NCBI RefSeq assembly: GCF_001662875.1
Contig: NZ_JPVZ01000002.1
Location: forward strand, 248,001-312,000
Source: Thalassospira tepidiphila MCCC 1A03514
Lineage (GTDB): Bacteria > Pseudomonadota > Alphaproteobacteria > Rhodospirillales > Thalassospiraceae
Direction of reading: 5' to 3'
Length of the DNA: 64,000 bases
The stretch's first letter is position 1; each line of letters starts with the position of its first letter. The notes beneath the pieces were generated by a model that saw only the letters and a program-made list of their open reading frames with translations, had not been told where the DNA came from and ran no database searches. Shown here in pieces: positions 7,770 through 18,417 of the stretch. A program made the translations under genes and the position numbers.

Positions 7770-10493
7770 ATGAACCAGATCGCCGATAAATCCGATACCA
7801 CACCGACCGCACCTTCTTTTTCCAGAGACGGCGCGACGCCAATGATGATGCAGTTCCTTGAAATCAAGGAACAGTATCAGGACTGCCTGCTGTTTTATCG
7901 GATGGGCGATTTCTACGAGCTGTTCTTTGACGATGCGGTCAAAGCCGCCGAAGCCCTTGATATTGCCCTGACAAAACGCGGCAAGCATCAAGGTAACGAA
8001 ATTCCCATGGCCGGTGTTCCCGTCCATAGTCACGAAACCTATCTGCAACGTCTGATCCGCAAGGGCTTCCGGGTGGCCGTCTGTGAACAGATGGAAGACC
8101 CGGCAGAGGCCAAAAAACGCGGCGCCAAGTCCGTGGTCAAACGCGGTGTTGTCCGCCTGATCACGCCGGGCACCCTTACCGAAGACAGCCTGCTCGATGC
8201 GCGGCGCCACAATTATCTGGCCGCCGTTTCCGAAGTCCGCGGCAAGATCGGACTGGCCTGGCTTGATATGTCGACCGGTGATTTCTTTGTGCAGCCTTGC
8301 GAGATGGCCGGTCTTGGTGCCGCCCTTGCCCGGCTTGATCCGGGTGAAATCCTGTTTTCGGAAAAGATGCTGAACCGCGCGGAAGTGTTCGACATCTATG
8401 CCGAATATAAAAACATCATCACCCCGCAGCCGACCGCACGCTTTGATGCTGAAAATGCCCAGCTTAGGCTTAAAAAGCTTTATGAGGTCGAGGCCCTTGA
8501 TGCCTTTGGCGGTTTTGAGATCGCCGAGCTTTCTGCTGCTGGTGCGCTGATTGACTATGTCGAACTGACCCAAAAGGGCCAGATGCCCCGCCTCGCCCCG
8601 CCAACCCGCGTGGCAGAGGGGGCGGCGATGGAAATCGATGCCGCCACCCGTCGATCCCTTGAACTGATCCAGACCCAGTCGGGCGAGCGCAAGGGATCGT
8701 TGCTATCCGTCATTGACCGCACCCGCACCGGTGCCGGCGCACGTTTGTTGGCGGCGCGCCTGTCCGCCCCGCTGACCAATGCCGATGAAGTCAACAAGCG
8801 CCTTGATCTGGTGGAATATTTCCATGATCGCGATGGGTTGCGATCAGATCTGCGCGCTGCCCTTGGCGAATGCCCGGATATTGAACGCGCGCTTTCGCGC
8901 CTGTCGGTCGGGCGCGGTGGCCCGCGTGATCTGGCGGCGATGCGTGATGGGCTGTCCTGCGCCTTTGCGATTGGCAATCTTCTGAATAAACCCGATGGTG
9001 GCAATGACGGCCTGACTGCCCAGCCCGAAGCCCTTTCTGATCATTTGACCATGATGGGCCATCACGGCGATCTGATTGATCTGTTGCGCCGGGCAATCGC
9101 CGAAAGCCTGCCGCTTCTGGCACGCGATGGTGGCTTCATTGCTGGCGGCTATCACCCGCCGCTTGATGAGCTCCGCATGCTTTCAAGTGAAAGCAAAAAG
9201 CTGATCGCCAATCTGCAGGCCCGCTATACCGAGCAAACCGGCATTTCCAACCTTAAGGTCAAGCACAACAACGTACTTGGCTATTTCATCGAAGTATCGG
9301 CCAAGACCGCCGACAAGATGATGGAGATGGATGAGTTTATCCATCGCCAAACCATGGCCAATGCGGTGCGCTTTACCACCGTCGAGCTGTCCGAACTTGA
9401 AAGCAAGGTCTCCAAGGCCGGTGATCAGGCGCTTGCGCTTGAACTTGAACTGTTTGACGAACTGGTGGCCGCCGTTCTGGCCAAGGCCGATGACATCGCC
9501 AAATGCGCAAGTGCGCTGGCCGGCCTTGATGTATCGGCTGCTTTGGCCGAACTGGCCCGCGATCAGGGTTGCATTCGCCCGAACATCGATAACAGCCTTG
9601 CCTTTGACATTACCGCTGGCCGCCATCCGGTGGTCGAGGCCGCCTTGCGTGAAAATGGCGACGCGCCGTTTGTTGCCAATGATTGCCGCCTTGAAGATGA
9701 ACAAAGCCTGTGGCTGATCACCGGTCCGAACATGGCCGGTAAATCGACCTTCCTGCGCCAGAATGCATTGATTGCGGTACTCGCCCAGATCGGGGCGTTC
9801 GTTCCGGCGGCCAAGGCCCATATCGGGGTGATTGACCGGCTGTTTTCACGTGTCGGTGCGGCCGATGATCTGGCGCGCGGCCGATCGACCTTCATGGTCG
9901 AAATGGTTGAAACCGCATCGATCCTTAATCAGGCAACTGACCGTTCGCTGGTGATTTTGGATGAAATCGGCCGTGGCACGGCGACCTTTGATGGCCTGTC
10001 GATTGCCTGGGCCGTGGTTGAAAACCTTCATGAAATCAATCAGTGCCGTGGTCTTTTCGCCACCCACTATCACGAACTGACGGCGTTGGCGGCCAAGCTC
10101 AAACACCTGTCGTGCCACACCATGCTGATCAAGGAATGGCAGGGCGAGGTCGTCTTCCTGCATGAAGTCGGTGCAGGAAGTGCGGATCGATCTTATGGCA
10201 TCCATGTCGCCCAGCTGGCGGGTCTGCCAAAGCCCGTAATCAAGCGCGCCGAACAGGTTCTCAAGACGCTTGAAAAGGGCGAACAGGGTGGTGCTGTTTC
10301 CAAGCTTGCCGATGACCTGCCGCTGTTTGCGGTTGCCATCGAACAGGCCGCCAAGGAGGAACGCACAAGCGCCCCGGCCCTTTCGGATGCGCAAAAGGCG
10401 CTGCTTGATGCGGTTGCCGATCTTGATCCCGACAACATGACCCCGCGCGAAGCCCTTGATGCGCTGTATCGTCTTCAGTCGCTGAAGGGCTGA
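7770..10493 (+). CDS. mutS: DNA mismatch repair protein MutS
   Basis: The 907-residue protein matches MutS over full length. The mismatch-binding N-terminal domain has [15 protein letters not shown] near residue 40, where the Phe-x-Glu (FYE) motif contacts the mispaired base. The core, clamp and ATPase domains follow. Walker A is [12 protein letters not shown] near residue 652, and the Walker B/signature region is [16 protein letters not shown] near residue 727. MutS recognises mismatches and small loops in DNA and recruits MutL. The reading frame is open far upstream to 7281, but that part reads as antisense of the neighbouring gene, and similarity begins at the ATG at 7770. It is followed after 178 bases by glnD on the same strand. 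Confidence 0.97.
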   Translation: MNQIADKSDTTPTAPSFSRDGATPMMMQFLEIKEQYQDCLLFYRMGDFYELFFDDAVKAAEALDIALTKRGKHQGNEIPMAGVPVHSHETYLQRLIRKGFRVAVCEQMEDPAEAKKRGAKSVVKRGVVRLITPGTLTEDSLLDARRHNYLAAVSEVRGKIGLAWLDMSTGDFFVQPCEMAGLGAALARLDPGEILFSEKMLNRAEVFDIYAEYKNIITPQPTARFDAENAQLRLKKLYEVEALDAFGGFEIAELSAAGALIDYVELTQKGQMPRLAPPTRVAEGAAMEIDAATRRSLELIQTQSGERKGSLLSVIDRTRTGAGARLLAARLSAPLTNADEVNKRLDLVEYFHDRDGLRSDLRAALGECPDIERALSRLSVGRGGPRDLAAMRDGLSCAFAIGNLLNKPDGGNDGLTAQPEALSDHLTMMGHHGDLIDLLRRAIAESLPLLARDGGFIAGGYHPPLDELRMLSSESKKLIANLQARYTEQTGISNLKVKHNNVLGYFIEVSAKTADKMMEMDEFIHRQTMANAVRFTTVELSELESKVSKAGDQALALELELFDELVAAVLAKADDIAKCASALAGLDVSAALAELARDQGCIRPNIDNSLAFDITAGRHPVVEAALRENGDAPFVANDCRLEDEQSLWLITGPNMAGKSTFLRQNALIAVLAQIGAFVPAAKAHIGVIDRLFSRVGAADDLARGRSTFMVEMVETASILNQATDRSLVILDEIGRGTATFDGLSIAWAVVENLHEINQCRGLFATHYHELTALAAKLKHLSCHTMLIKEWQGEVVFLHEVGAGSADRSYGIHVAQLAGLPKPVIKRAEQVLKTLEKGEQGGAVSKLADDLPLFAVAIEQAAKEERTSAPALSDAQKALLDAVADLDPDNMTPREALDALYRLQSLKG

Positions 10494-10671
10494 TCACCTG
10501 CAAAACAGGCGGCCTATCCCCATATCAGGTGCGTGTCTGCCGATCGGACTTGCGCACGCATTTGATGCGGATAGATGAAATTGGCGCTATGGTGCGGCAA
10601 CTGTTAAGAAAATTGATATATAAACCCTGTCGCCGACAGACCGCACGCCAGGGCCGAGGAAACCGACCAAC

Positions 10672-13413
10672 GTGACCTACAAGATCAAGAAGCAGCGCGA
10701 AATCATCGACCGCAAAAAGGTCTTTGCCGAGCTTGAGGCCATCGCCAACGATCCGGCACTCAAAAGCTTCAAACAGCGCACCGCCGTTCTCAACAAGCTG
10801 AAATCAGTACTTGAGGCCGGCCGATCTGTTATCCGCGCACGCTTTGAAGAAAGCAATTCCGGGCAGGACACCGTCTTTTCCAACAGTTTCCTGATGGATC
10901 AGATCGTCCGCCTGATCCATGATTTTGCCACCACGTTCGTCTATCCGCTGCACAATCCGACCAATGAACAACGCATGTCAGTCGTCGCCGTCGGCGGCTA
11001 TGGCCGCGGTGACATGGCACCGCATTCCGATGTCGATATCCTGTTTCTGTTTCCCTACAAACAGACCGCACATGGCGAACAGGTCGTTGAATTCATTCTT
11101 TATATGCTTTGGGATCTGGGGCTTAAGGTCGGTCATGCGACGCGATCCGTCGATGATTGCCTGCGCATGGGCAAACAGGACATCACCATTCGCACCAACC
11201 TGCTTGAAAGCCGCTTTGTCTGGGGTGATGAGGAAACCTATAAACTGTTTCGCACCCGCTTCATGGAAGAGCTGGTCAAGGGCAGCGGCATCGAGTTCAT
11301 CGAAAAGAAGCTTGGCGAACGCGACGAACGCCACACCCGCATGGGCGATTCACGCTATGTGGTCGAACCCAACGTCAAGGATGGCAAGGGCGGGCTTCGC
11401 GATCTCCATACCCTGTTCTGGATCGGCAAATACCTTTATCGCGTCAATTCCCCGATGGAGCTGGTCGATCTCAAGGTCCTGACGCGCAAGGAAGCACGCG
11501 GCTTCTTGAAGGCGCAAAACTTCCTGTGGGCGGTGCGTTGCTGGTTGCATTATCTGTCTGATCGCGAAGAAGATCGCCTGACGTTCGATATGCAGCGCGA
11601 TATCGCCGAACGGCTTGGCTATACCGATCATGCCGGGGCATCAGGCGTCGAACGCTTCATGAAGCACTATTATCTGATGGTGAAGCATGTCGGGAACCTG
11701 ACCCGCATCTTCTGTGCTGCCCTTGAAGAAAGCCATCAGCGCCGCCCGCTAATCCGTTTTCCGGGCAAGCTGTTTGGCACCAAGGAAATCGACGGGTTTG
11801 AGCTGCGCAACGAACGCCTGACGGTCGAAAGCCTTGATGTCTTCAAGAACGACCCGATCAAGATTTTGCGCCTGTTTCTGGTTGCCCACCAAAACCGCGT
11901 CGGCATTCATCCCGAAACCCTGCGCTGGATCACGCAAAGCCTGAAATACGTTGATCACAAGCTGCAAAACGATCCCGACGCCAACGAGGTTTTCCTTGAA
12001 ATCCTTACCCAGCGTGACAGCCCGGATGTGACGCTCCGCAAGATGAACGAAGCCGGTGTACTGGGGCGCTTCATCCCCGATTTCGGCCGTGTCGTTGCCC
12101 AGATGCAGTACGACATGTACCACACCTACACCGTGGACGAGCATACCATCAGGGCAATTGGCGTGCTTAATCAGATCGAGTCCGGCGAACTTGCCGAAGA
12201 CGCCCCGGTTGCGACCCGCATCATGGGTCAGGTGATTTCGCGCCGTGTGCTGTATGTCGCGGTATTGCTCCATGACATTGCCAAGGGCCGTGGCGGCGAT
12301 CATTCCGAGCTCGGGGCCGAAGTCGCCGAAAAGCTCTGCCCGCGGCTGGGTCTGTCTCCCGCCGATACCGAGGCGGTCGCCTGGCTGGTTAAGGCGCATC
12401 TGTGGATGAGCCTGACCGCGTTCAAACGCGATCTCAATGACCCCAGCACCATTCGCGCCTTTGCCGATCTGGTGCAATCGCAGGAACGCCTGCGCCTGTT
12501 GCTTTGCCTGACGGTGGCTGATATCCGCGCGGTGGGTCCCAATGTCTGGAACGGCTGGAAGGCCACCCTGCTGCGTGAACTTTACTATGCCACCGATGAT
12601 ATGCTGTCAGGCGGTCTTAATGCCGATAGCCGCGATTCGCGTGTCGAAAATGCGCAAAACGCGCTGCGTGACGCGCTGAAAGACTGGCCGGAACAGGATA
12701 TCGAGGACTTTATCGAACGCGGCTATCCGTCCTATTGGCTGAGTTTTGATACCGACATCCACGTCCATCACGCCCATCTGACCCGGGACGCCCGAAATTC
12801 CGGGGCCGAGATCACGGTGGATGTCCGCATCGATACCGAAATTGATGCCACCGAAATCACCGTCCACACCACCGACCATCCCGGCCTATTTTCCCAGATT
12901 GCAGGCGCAATGGCGCTGTGTGGGGCCAACGTGGTTGATGCAAAGATCCTGACCCTTGCCGATGGCATGGCACTTGATACCTTTTTCGTGCAGGACACCA
13001 ATGGCGAGGCGTTTAACGACTCCACCAAACTTGATCGCCTGCGCGACACGCTGGAAAAGGTCATTTCCGGGCAGATTCGCCCCAGTCAGGAAATCGAACG
13101 CCGCCAGACCAAGGACAACAAGCACCGCACCGCGGTGTTCAAGGTTGAACCGAATGTCATTATCGACAACAAGGCCAGCCGCACCCACACGGTGATTGAA
13201 ATCACCGCCCGTGACCGGCTGGGCCTGCTTTATGACATCACGCGTGCGCTCCGTGATCTTTCGATGCAGATTGCCTCTGCACGCATTTCCACCTTTGGCG
13301 AACGCGCGGTTGACGTCTTTTATGTCAAGGATGTGTTCGGGCTCAAGATCGACAGCCGCACCAAGTTTGTCCAGGTCAAGGAAACCCTGACGCAGGCGAT
13401 TCGCAACGACTAG
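10672..13413 (+). CDS. glnD: Bifunctional uridylyltransferase/uridylyl-removing enzyme GlnD
   Basis: The 913-residue protein has the four GlnD modules in order: a nucleotidyltransferase domain with VGGYGRGDMAPHSDVDILF near residue 106 (metal-binding Asp residues), a GlnD linker domain with DGKGGLRDLHTLFWI, an HD hydrolase domain with LLHDIAKGRGGDHSELG near 532, and two C-terminal ACT domains (about 730-800 and 840-910). It adds UMP to PII proteins when glutamine is low and removes it when glutamine is high, controlling nitrogen metabolism. The start is GTG at 10672 after GAGGAAA. The mutS-glnD-murJ order is common in alphaproteobacteria. Confidence 0.97.
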   Translation: MTYKIKKQREIIDRKKVFAELEAIANDPALKSFKQRTAVLNKLKSVLEAGRSVIRARFEESNSGQDTVFSNSFLMDQIVRLIHDFATTFVYPLHNPTNEQRMSVVAVGGYGRGDMAPHSDVDILFLFPYKQTAHGEQVVEFILYMLWDLGLKVGHATRSVDDCLRMGKQDITIRTNLLESRFVWGDEETYKLFRTRFMEELVKGSGIEFIEKKLGERDERHTRMGDSRYVVEPNVKDGKGGLRDLHTLFWIGKYLYRVNSPMELVDLKVLTRKEARGFLKAQNFLWAVRCWLHYLSDREEDRLTFDMQRDIAERLGYTDHAGASGVERFMKHYYLMVKHVGNLTRIFCAALEESHQRRPLIRFPGKLFGTKEIDGFELRNERLTVESLDVFKNDPIKILRLFLVAHQNRVGIHPETLRWITQSLKYVDHKLQNDPDANEVFLEILTQRDSPDVTLRKMNEAGVLGRFIPDFGRVVAQMQYDMYHTYTVDEHTIRAIGVLNQIESGELAEDAPVATRIMGQVISRRVLYVAVLLHDIAKGRGGDHSELGAEVAEKLCPRLGLSPADTEAVAWLVKAHLWMSLTAFKRDLNDPSTIRAFADLVQSQERLRLLLCLTVADIRAVGPNVWNGWKATLLRELYYATDDMLSGGLNADSRDSRVENAQNALRDALKDWPEQDIEDFIERGYPSYWLSFDTDIHVHHAHLTRDARNSGAEITVDVRIDTEIDATEITVHTTDHPGLFSQIAGAMALCGANVVDAKILTLADGMALDTFFVQDTNGEAFNDSTKLDRLRDTLEKVISGQIRPSQEIERRQTKDNKHRTAVFKVEPNVIIDNKASRTHTVIEITARDRLGLLYDITRALRDLSMQIASARISTFGERAVDVFYVKDVFGLKIDSRTKFVQVKETLTQAIRND

Positions 13414-13955
13414 CGCGTTTCACAATCGCTGCCAAACAAACAAACCGGATCGATCCAATACCCATGCGCTACCCTAGGCAACGCCACGGTATGGATCAGA
13501 TCCGGATGTACCAGCCGATAGGGCCAGTAAACTGCTCGAATTATATTTCTTTGGAAATTGTGACGGACGAGGAAGGGTAAAACCAAACCCGACAGCGTGA
13601 CCTGTTATTCACGGTGTCGAAATCCTCGGAGTGCAGCAGGTTGAGGTGGATACCGTATTTCCCCGCCCGTCCAATATGAGGCTCGCGTCCCAACGAACCC
13701 TCAGCGAATGTGAATATGCGGGTGTTGCAACTGTTTTTCTGTGACGGCTGTCACAGGGACCCCAAAAAAAATCACCTAATTCAATCACTTTCACAAAAAT
13801 GCGATATACGCCGCGGTTTTAGGCCCCAAAAATTACGACTATTTTCACCTTCGACTGTCAGATTCCTGTGCATCAAACGTGAAAATACCGCAATCGCACG
13901 TCATCACCGGCAGAATCGCGCCCTTTGGTGACGCTTAAATACGGAACGCTCTCGA
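13414..13955. other. 542-base intergenic region before murJ
   Basis: No gene could be supported here. It is more AT-rich than its flanks near 13740-13870 and contains one clear inverted repeat (13739-13756). It presumably carries the murJ promoter, but no standard promoter stands out. Confidence 0.6.
13739..13756. promoter_or_regulatory. Inverted repeat, possible operator
   Basis: CTGTGAC-GGCT-GTCACAG is a perfect 7-bp inverted repeat with a 4-base spacer. It lies about 200 bases upstream of murJ in non-coding DNA. It could be a repressor site or the hairpin of a small transcript. No T run supports a terminator. Confidence 0.4.
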
Positions 13956-15506
13956 ATGTCGCTTGTCCGCTCTATCGCCACGGTGAGTGGCTTTACGCTG
14001 TTATCCCGCCTTCTGGGATTTTGCCGCGATATTCTGATTGCCGGGATGCTCGGTGCGGGCGGCATGGCCGATGCGTTCTTTGTGGCGTTCAAGTTTCCCA
14101 ACCTGTTTCGTCGCCTGTTTGGTGAAGGCGCGTTTTCCGCGGCCTTCATCCCGCTTCTGGCAGGTGACATCGAAAAGCGCGGTATGGACGCGGCCCGCGA
14201 ATTTGCTGCGCGTGCGATGTCGATGCTGATCCTGATCACCGGTTTTCTGGTGGCGGTCATTGAAATTCTGATGCCCTGGGCGATGTATGTGTTTGCGCCG
14301 GGTTTTGCCGAAAATCCCGAAAAGTTCGAACTTGCCGTCGAACTGTCGCGCATCACGTTTCCCTATCTTGCCTTCATATCCGCCGTCGCCCTGATGTCGG
14401 GTGTGATGAATACGCTTCATCGCTATGCCGCCGCCGCCGCCGCCCCGATCATTCTCAATATTTGCCTGATTGCGGCCTTGCTCGGCTTGGCACCGGTGAC
14501 CGAAACCCCGGCCCATGCCCTGGCGTGGGGGGTGGCGATTGCCGGTGTGGCACAGTTCCTGATGCTGGTGATTGCGTGTAAGCGGGTCGGCTTTGCCATC
14601 AAATGGCAGATGCCGCGTGTTGATGACCGCATCAAGCTTTTGGGCAAACGCATGATCCCCGGCATGATTGGCGCCGGCGTCTATCAGATCAATCTTCTGA
14701 TCGACACCATGCTGGCTTCCCTCGTCTCTGATGGCGCGGTTTCCTGGCTGTATTATGCCGATCGCGTGCAACAATTGCCGCTGGGTGTGATTGGCATTGC
14801 GATTGGCACCGCCCTTTTGCCGACATTGTCGCGCCAATTGCAGGGTGATGATGCCAAAACCGCGATGTATAGCCAGAATCGCGGCATTGAAATCGCGCTT
14901 TTGCTCACCCTTCCGGCTGCTATCGCCCTTGGTGTCATGGGCCTGCCGGTAATCAATGTTCTGTTTGAACGCGGGGCATTTGGCGCGGAAGAAACGCTAA
15001 TGACCGGCATGGCATTGACCGTGTTTGCCTTTGGCCTGCCCGCCTCGGTTCTGGTCAAGGTTCTCGCACCCGGTTTCTTTGCGCGCGAAGACACCAAAAC
15101 ACCGATCCGCATTGGCATTTCCTGCATGGTGCTGAACATCATCCTGATCGTGGTGCTGATGCCATGGTTCGGGCATCTTGGCATTGCGGCGGCAACGTCG
15201 GTCTCGGTCTGGGTCAATGCAACCTCGCTTGGTTTTATTTTGCATCGGCGGGGCGACCTGACCTTTGATGCCCGCCTTGCCCGGCGCATCCCGCGCATTC
15301 TTGTCGCATCCGCACTGATGGGATCGGCACTCTGGTTTGCGATTGATGCCTTCTGGGAAAATGATGCGCTTTCGATCACGCGGATCATCACCATGGCGGT
15401 GATTGTGACCGGTGGCATGGCCGTCTATGCGATTGCGGCCCAACTGCTTGGTGCGACCAGCTTTTCCGAGCTGAAAGCGACGCTCAAACGCGGAAAACCC
15501 GCCTGA
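13956..15506 (+). CDS. murJ: Lipid II flippase MurJ
   Basis: The 516-residue integral membrane protein belongs to the MviN/MurJ branch of the MOP exporter superfamily, with about 14 transmembrane helices. The N terminus FTLLSRLLGFCRDILIAGMLG and the following AFFVAFKFPNLFRRLFGEGAF are characteristic, including the Arg and Phe residues around the substrate cavity. It moves the peptidoglycan precursor lipid II across the inner membrane. The ATG at 13956 places the first helix correctly, although the ribosome-binding site is weak. It is followed on the same strand by trpS after 147 bases, a common pairing in the Rhodospirillales. Confidence 0.96.
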   Translation: MSLVRSIATVSGFTLLSRLLGFCRDILIAGMLGAGGMADAFFVAFKFPNLFRRLFGEGAFSAAFIPLLAGDIEKRGMDAAREFAARAMSMLILITGFLVAVIEILMPWAMYVFAPGFAENPEKFELAVELSRITFPYLAFISAVALMSGVMNTLHRYAAAAAAPIILNICLIAALLGLAPVTETPAHALAWGVAIAGVAQFLMLVIACKRVGFAIKWQMPRVDDRIKLLGKRMIPGMIGAGVYQINLLIDTMLASLVSDGAVSWLYYADRVQQLPLGVIGIAIGTALLPTLSRQLQGDDAKTAMYSQNRGIEIALLLTLPAAIALGVMGLPVINVLFERGAFGAEETLMTGMALTVFAFGLPASVLVKVLAPGFFAREDTKTPIRIGISCMVLNIILIVVLMPWFGHLGIAAATSVSVWVNATSLGFILHRRGDLTFDARLARRIPRILVASALMGSALWFAIDAFWENDALSITRIITMAVIVTGGMAVYAIAAQLLGATSFSELKATLKRGKPA

Positions 15507-15653
15507 TCGCAATTAATCGACACGTTTCCAGACAAGCAGCTTGACCAAATCGGGCCAGACCCTAAACTCGCGCGCTGTTTGCTTGCATGCTCGTCCGCCG
15601 GCGGGTGTCCAAAACCTGGCGGAGTATGCAGGCCCTGTTAAACATAAATTGAA

Positions 15654-16670
15654 ATGGACGACGACGTTATGGAACGTGTGTTTTCGGGCGCTCAGCCCAC
15701 CGGTAACCTTCACCTTGGCAACTATCTTGGCGCGATCCGCAACTGGGTCGAACTGCAGAAGAAATATGAATGCATCTTCTGCGTGGTCGATATGCATGCC
15801 ATCACGGTCTGGCAAGACCCCAAGGAACTGCGTTCCAACATTCGCGAACTGGCTGCCAGCATGATTGCTTCGGGCATTGATCCGGAAAATCAGGTGCTGT
15901 TTAACCAAAGTCAGGTTTCCGCCCATGCCGAACTGGCCTGGATCTTTAACTGTGTCGCGCGCATCGGCTGGATGAACCGCATGACCCAGTTCAAGGAAAA
16001 GGCGGGCAAGCATCGTGAAAACGCGTCTCTCGGCCTTTACGCTTATCCAAGCCTGATGGCGGCTGACATTCTGGCCTATAAGGCGACCCATGTACCGGTC
16101 GGCGAAGACCAGAAACAGCATCTTGAACTGGCACGCGATATCGCGTTGAAGTTCAACACCGATTACGAGGTCGAAGGCTTCTTCCCGCAGCCCGAACCGC
16201 TGATTCTGGGTCCGGCAACGCGTGTGATGTCGTTGCGTGACGGTTCGAAAAAGATGTCAAAGTCCGATGCGTCCGATATGTCGCGCATCAACATGACAGA
16301 CGATGCCGAGACGCTCGCCAAAAAAATCCGCAAGGCAAAAACCGATCCGGAACCGCTACCCTCCGAGGTCGCCGGTCTTGAAGGCCGCCCGGAAGCCAAG
16401 AACCTGATCACCATCTATGCCGCGCTGACCGACAGCACGGTCGATGCGGTTCTGGCAGAACATGGCGGCACCCAGTTCTCTGGCTTCAAACAGGCACTTA
16501 CCGACGTGGTTGTCGAAAATCTGGCACCGATCACCGAGGAAATGGCGCGCCTCAAAGCCGATCCGGCCTATATCGACTCTGTGCTGGCCAAGGGTGCCGA
16601 GCGTGCCAACGCCATCGCCCAGCCGATCCTCAAAGAGGTCAAGGAAATCGTCGGTTTCCTGAACAGCTGA
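15654..16670 (+). CDS. trpS: Tryptophanyl-tRNA synthetase
   Basis: The 338-residue class I synthetase shows the HIGH-type signature [13 protein letters not shown] near residue 13 and KMSKS in [10 protein letters not shown] near residue 200. It charges tRNA-Trp with tryptophan. The length fits bacterial TrpS. The ATG at 15654 or the one five codons later (15669) could be the start. Neither has a strong ribosome-binding site. A terminator follows directly. Confidence 0.97.
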   Translation: MDDDVMERVFSGAQPTGNLHLGNYLGAIRNWVELQKKYECIFCVVDMHAITVWQDPKELRSNIRELAASMIASGIDPENQVLFNQSQVSAHAELAWIFNCVARIGWMNRMTQFKEKAGKHRENASLGLYAYPSLMAADILAYKATHVPVGEDQKQHLELARDIALKFNTDYEVEGFFPQPEPLILGPATRVMSLRDGSKKMSKSDASDMSRINMTDDAETLAKKIRKAKTDPEPLPSEVAGLEGRPEAKNLITIYAALTDSTVDAVLAEHGGTQFSGFKQALTDVVVENLAPITEEMARLKADPAYIDSVLAKGAERANAIAQPILKEVKEIVGFLNS

Positions 16671-16693
16671 TCACGTCAGAGCATCTGAACATC

Positions 16694-16738
16694 AAAAAGC
16701 CCGCCGGTTTAAACCAGGTGGGCTTTTTTGTTTTGATT
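16694..16738. terminator. Bidirectional terminator after trpS
   Basis: AAAAAGCCCGCC pairs with GGTGGGCTTTTTT (one G-T pair) around an 18-base loop. It lies between the convergent trpS and the minus-strand gene ending at 16754. Confidence 0.9.
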
Positions 16739-16753
16739 TCGAAACGTACCTTA

Positions 16754-18247
16754 TCAGATCGCATTCCCGGACGGGGAAGGCTTCTGTTGCATGGCCTGAT
16801 ATTTCTTCAGACCATCCATCATCGTCTGGCTGAACCATGCCCCAACTGGCGCATCGCCATTCAGGTTTTCAGATGCCTGCTGCAACAGCGGATGATCAGC
16901 AGGCGCGTCAGCAGCCGGTGCACTGGCAAGATGGGCCGATCCACCCCGATCTGCATTGGCGACATCGTATCCGTCATAGGCATTTGCCGGGCGGTCATCA
17001 GCCACCGCGTTGTTGCTGGCAACGGCATCTGCCGCCATGGTTTGTGCCTTGTCACGGCCAAGGGCAGCGTTAAAGCGTGCGGCCATTTCGGCTGCCGACA
17101 ACGGCGTGCCATCTGGCGACGTCGTCTGTATGTCGCTGGCCTTGCGTTCTGCGGTCTCGGCCTTCACGGCATTCAGTTTGGCGTATTTGGCTTCATGGGC
17201 GGCCATTTCAGCGGAAATGGCCATGCCGTTGGTCTGGCGGCTGACCCGGCCGCTGCTGGCGGCACGCGCCCAGACGGTATTGGCATCACCGGTGCTGGCG
17301 ACCGGGCGACGCGCGGTTTCGGTTGCCGTCGAATTGGATGCGACAGTCCGGTTGAAGGCAGATACCGGGTTCGCCGTTCCTGCCGATGCCATGGCAACGG
17401 TCAGTTGTGCTGGATCGGTTGAGGGTGTGGCGGATGCCGAAGCAAGTTCTGCCTCAGGCTGTTTTGATGCTGCACTTTGCGCAGCTTGTGCAACTGGCGA
17501 GGCATTCTGTGTGTTCTGCGCAACTTGCGCGCCTTGTGCACCTTGCGCACCTTGTGCCCACGGCACATTCAAATCAGAGGCCTGAACGCCCGTGCTGCCA
17601 GTTGCGGTATTTGATGCCAGCATGGCCTGATCAACCGGGGCCGTTGGCGCAGACTGGACAATGGTGGCCTGTTCGGCCGGGCTAACAGATTGTGATTGCG
17701 CGCCAGCCATCCACGGCAGAACCAGGTCGCCCTGATAGGCGCCATTTTGCGCGACCGTGGTTGCCTGTTTGGTGGTCGCGTTCGCATTGCCTGCATCGGC
17801 CACCGCCGTGCCATCATCAATGCCGCTGCCACCAAACCCGTCTTCGACCATCGCCATGAAGTGGGTGCCGGTATCGTCGCCTGTGACCGCATCGACCACG
17901 GCATCAATCGCCGCCCCGGCAAGGCCAAACACCCCGCCAAACAGGCCACCGCCCGCAACGCGCGCGCCATTGCCGATCTCATCGCCGGTGAGCGAGCGAT
18001 AAATCATCCCGACACCGGGAATATGTTGCAAGGGATTGATCACATCGAGGAAATCGGTGAATTCAAAGCCATCCTCGCCAAACATATATTGCGAGAATGT
18101 GCGGCCTTCGGACGTACCAGAAAGCTGGTCGGCAGCATTGGACTGGGCAAACTTGCCGTTTGCCGCACCATTTGTGCCACCTGCACCGCCCGCGCTACCG
18201 GATAGGCTACCGGGCGAAATTTGCCGCCAATTTTCACCAATCGACAT
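16754..18247 (-). CDS. Large low-complexity protein of unknown function
   Basis: The 497-residue product is dominated by Ala, Gln, Asn, Ser, Thr and Gly. A more ordered N-terminal part (about residues 45-130) contains FSQYMFGEDGFEFTDFLDVINPLQHIPGVG cut here in two: FSQYMFGEDG then FEFTDFLDVINPLQHIPGVG. It also has a Gly/Ala-rich hydrophobic stretch (RVAGGGLFGGVFGLAGAAID). The middle has short repeats AQGAQGAQGAQVAQNTQ. No signal peptide is seen. The ribosome-binding site AGAGGAGGACAGAC is excellent, so the gene is probably expressed. I recognise no family. The ordered segment followed by a disordered tail suggests a secreted or surface-associated protein, but that is a guess. Confidence 0.7.
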   Translation of the reverse strand: MSIGENWRQISPGSLSGSAGGAGGTNGAANGKFAQSNAADQLSGTSEGRTFSQYMFGEDGFEFTDFLDVINPLQHIPGVGMIYRSLTGDEIGNGARVAGGGLFGGVFGLAGAAIDAVVDAVTGDDTGTHFMAMVEDGFGGSGIDDGTAVADAGNANATTKQATTVAQNGAYQGDLVLPWMAGAQSQSVSPAEQATIVQSAPTAPVDQAMLASNTATGSTGVQASDLNVPWAQGAQGAQGAQVAQNTQNASPVAQAAQSAASKQPEAELASASATPSTDPAQLTVAMASAGTANPVSAFNRTVASNSTATETARRPVASTGDANTVWARAASSGRVSRQTNGMAISAEMAAHEAKYAKLNAVKAETAERKASDIQTTSPDGTPLSAAEMAARFNAALGRDKAQTMAADAVASNNAVADDRPANAYDGYDVANADRGGSAHLASAPAADAPADHPLLQQASENLNGDAPVGAWFSQTMMDGLKKYQAMQQKPSPSGNAI

Positions 18248-18417
18248 GTCTGTCCTCCTCTTGCCAACTGTTTTGCAAAAGGAGTGCCAGTTTTAGCGTA
18301 TTCTAACGCTTTGAATTATCGTGATTTTCTTGGGAAAGAATTTCGCCGGACTTGCCTGTCGGAATCTTCTGCCGGGTAGCATCGGCATCTTTAAGGCCCG
18401 CAGCTTATCAAAGCGGC

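Noticed and set aside
17527-17560. Short tandem DNA repeat in the low-complexity gene as a possible CRISPR or minisatellite
   Set aside because: It is an in-frame 9-base repeat encoding AQG units, without spacers.
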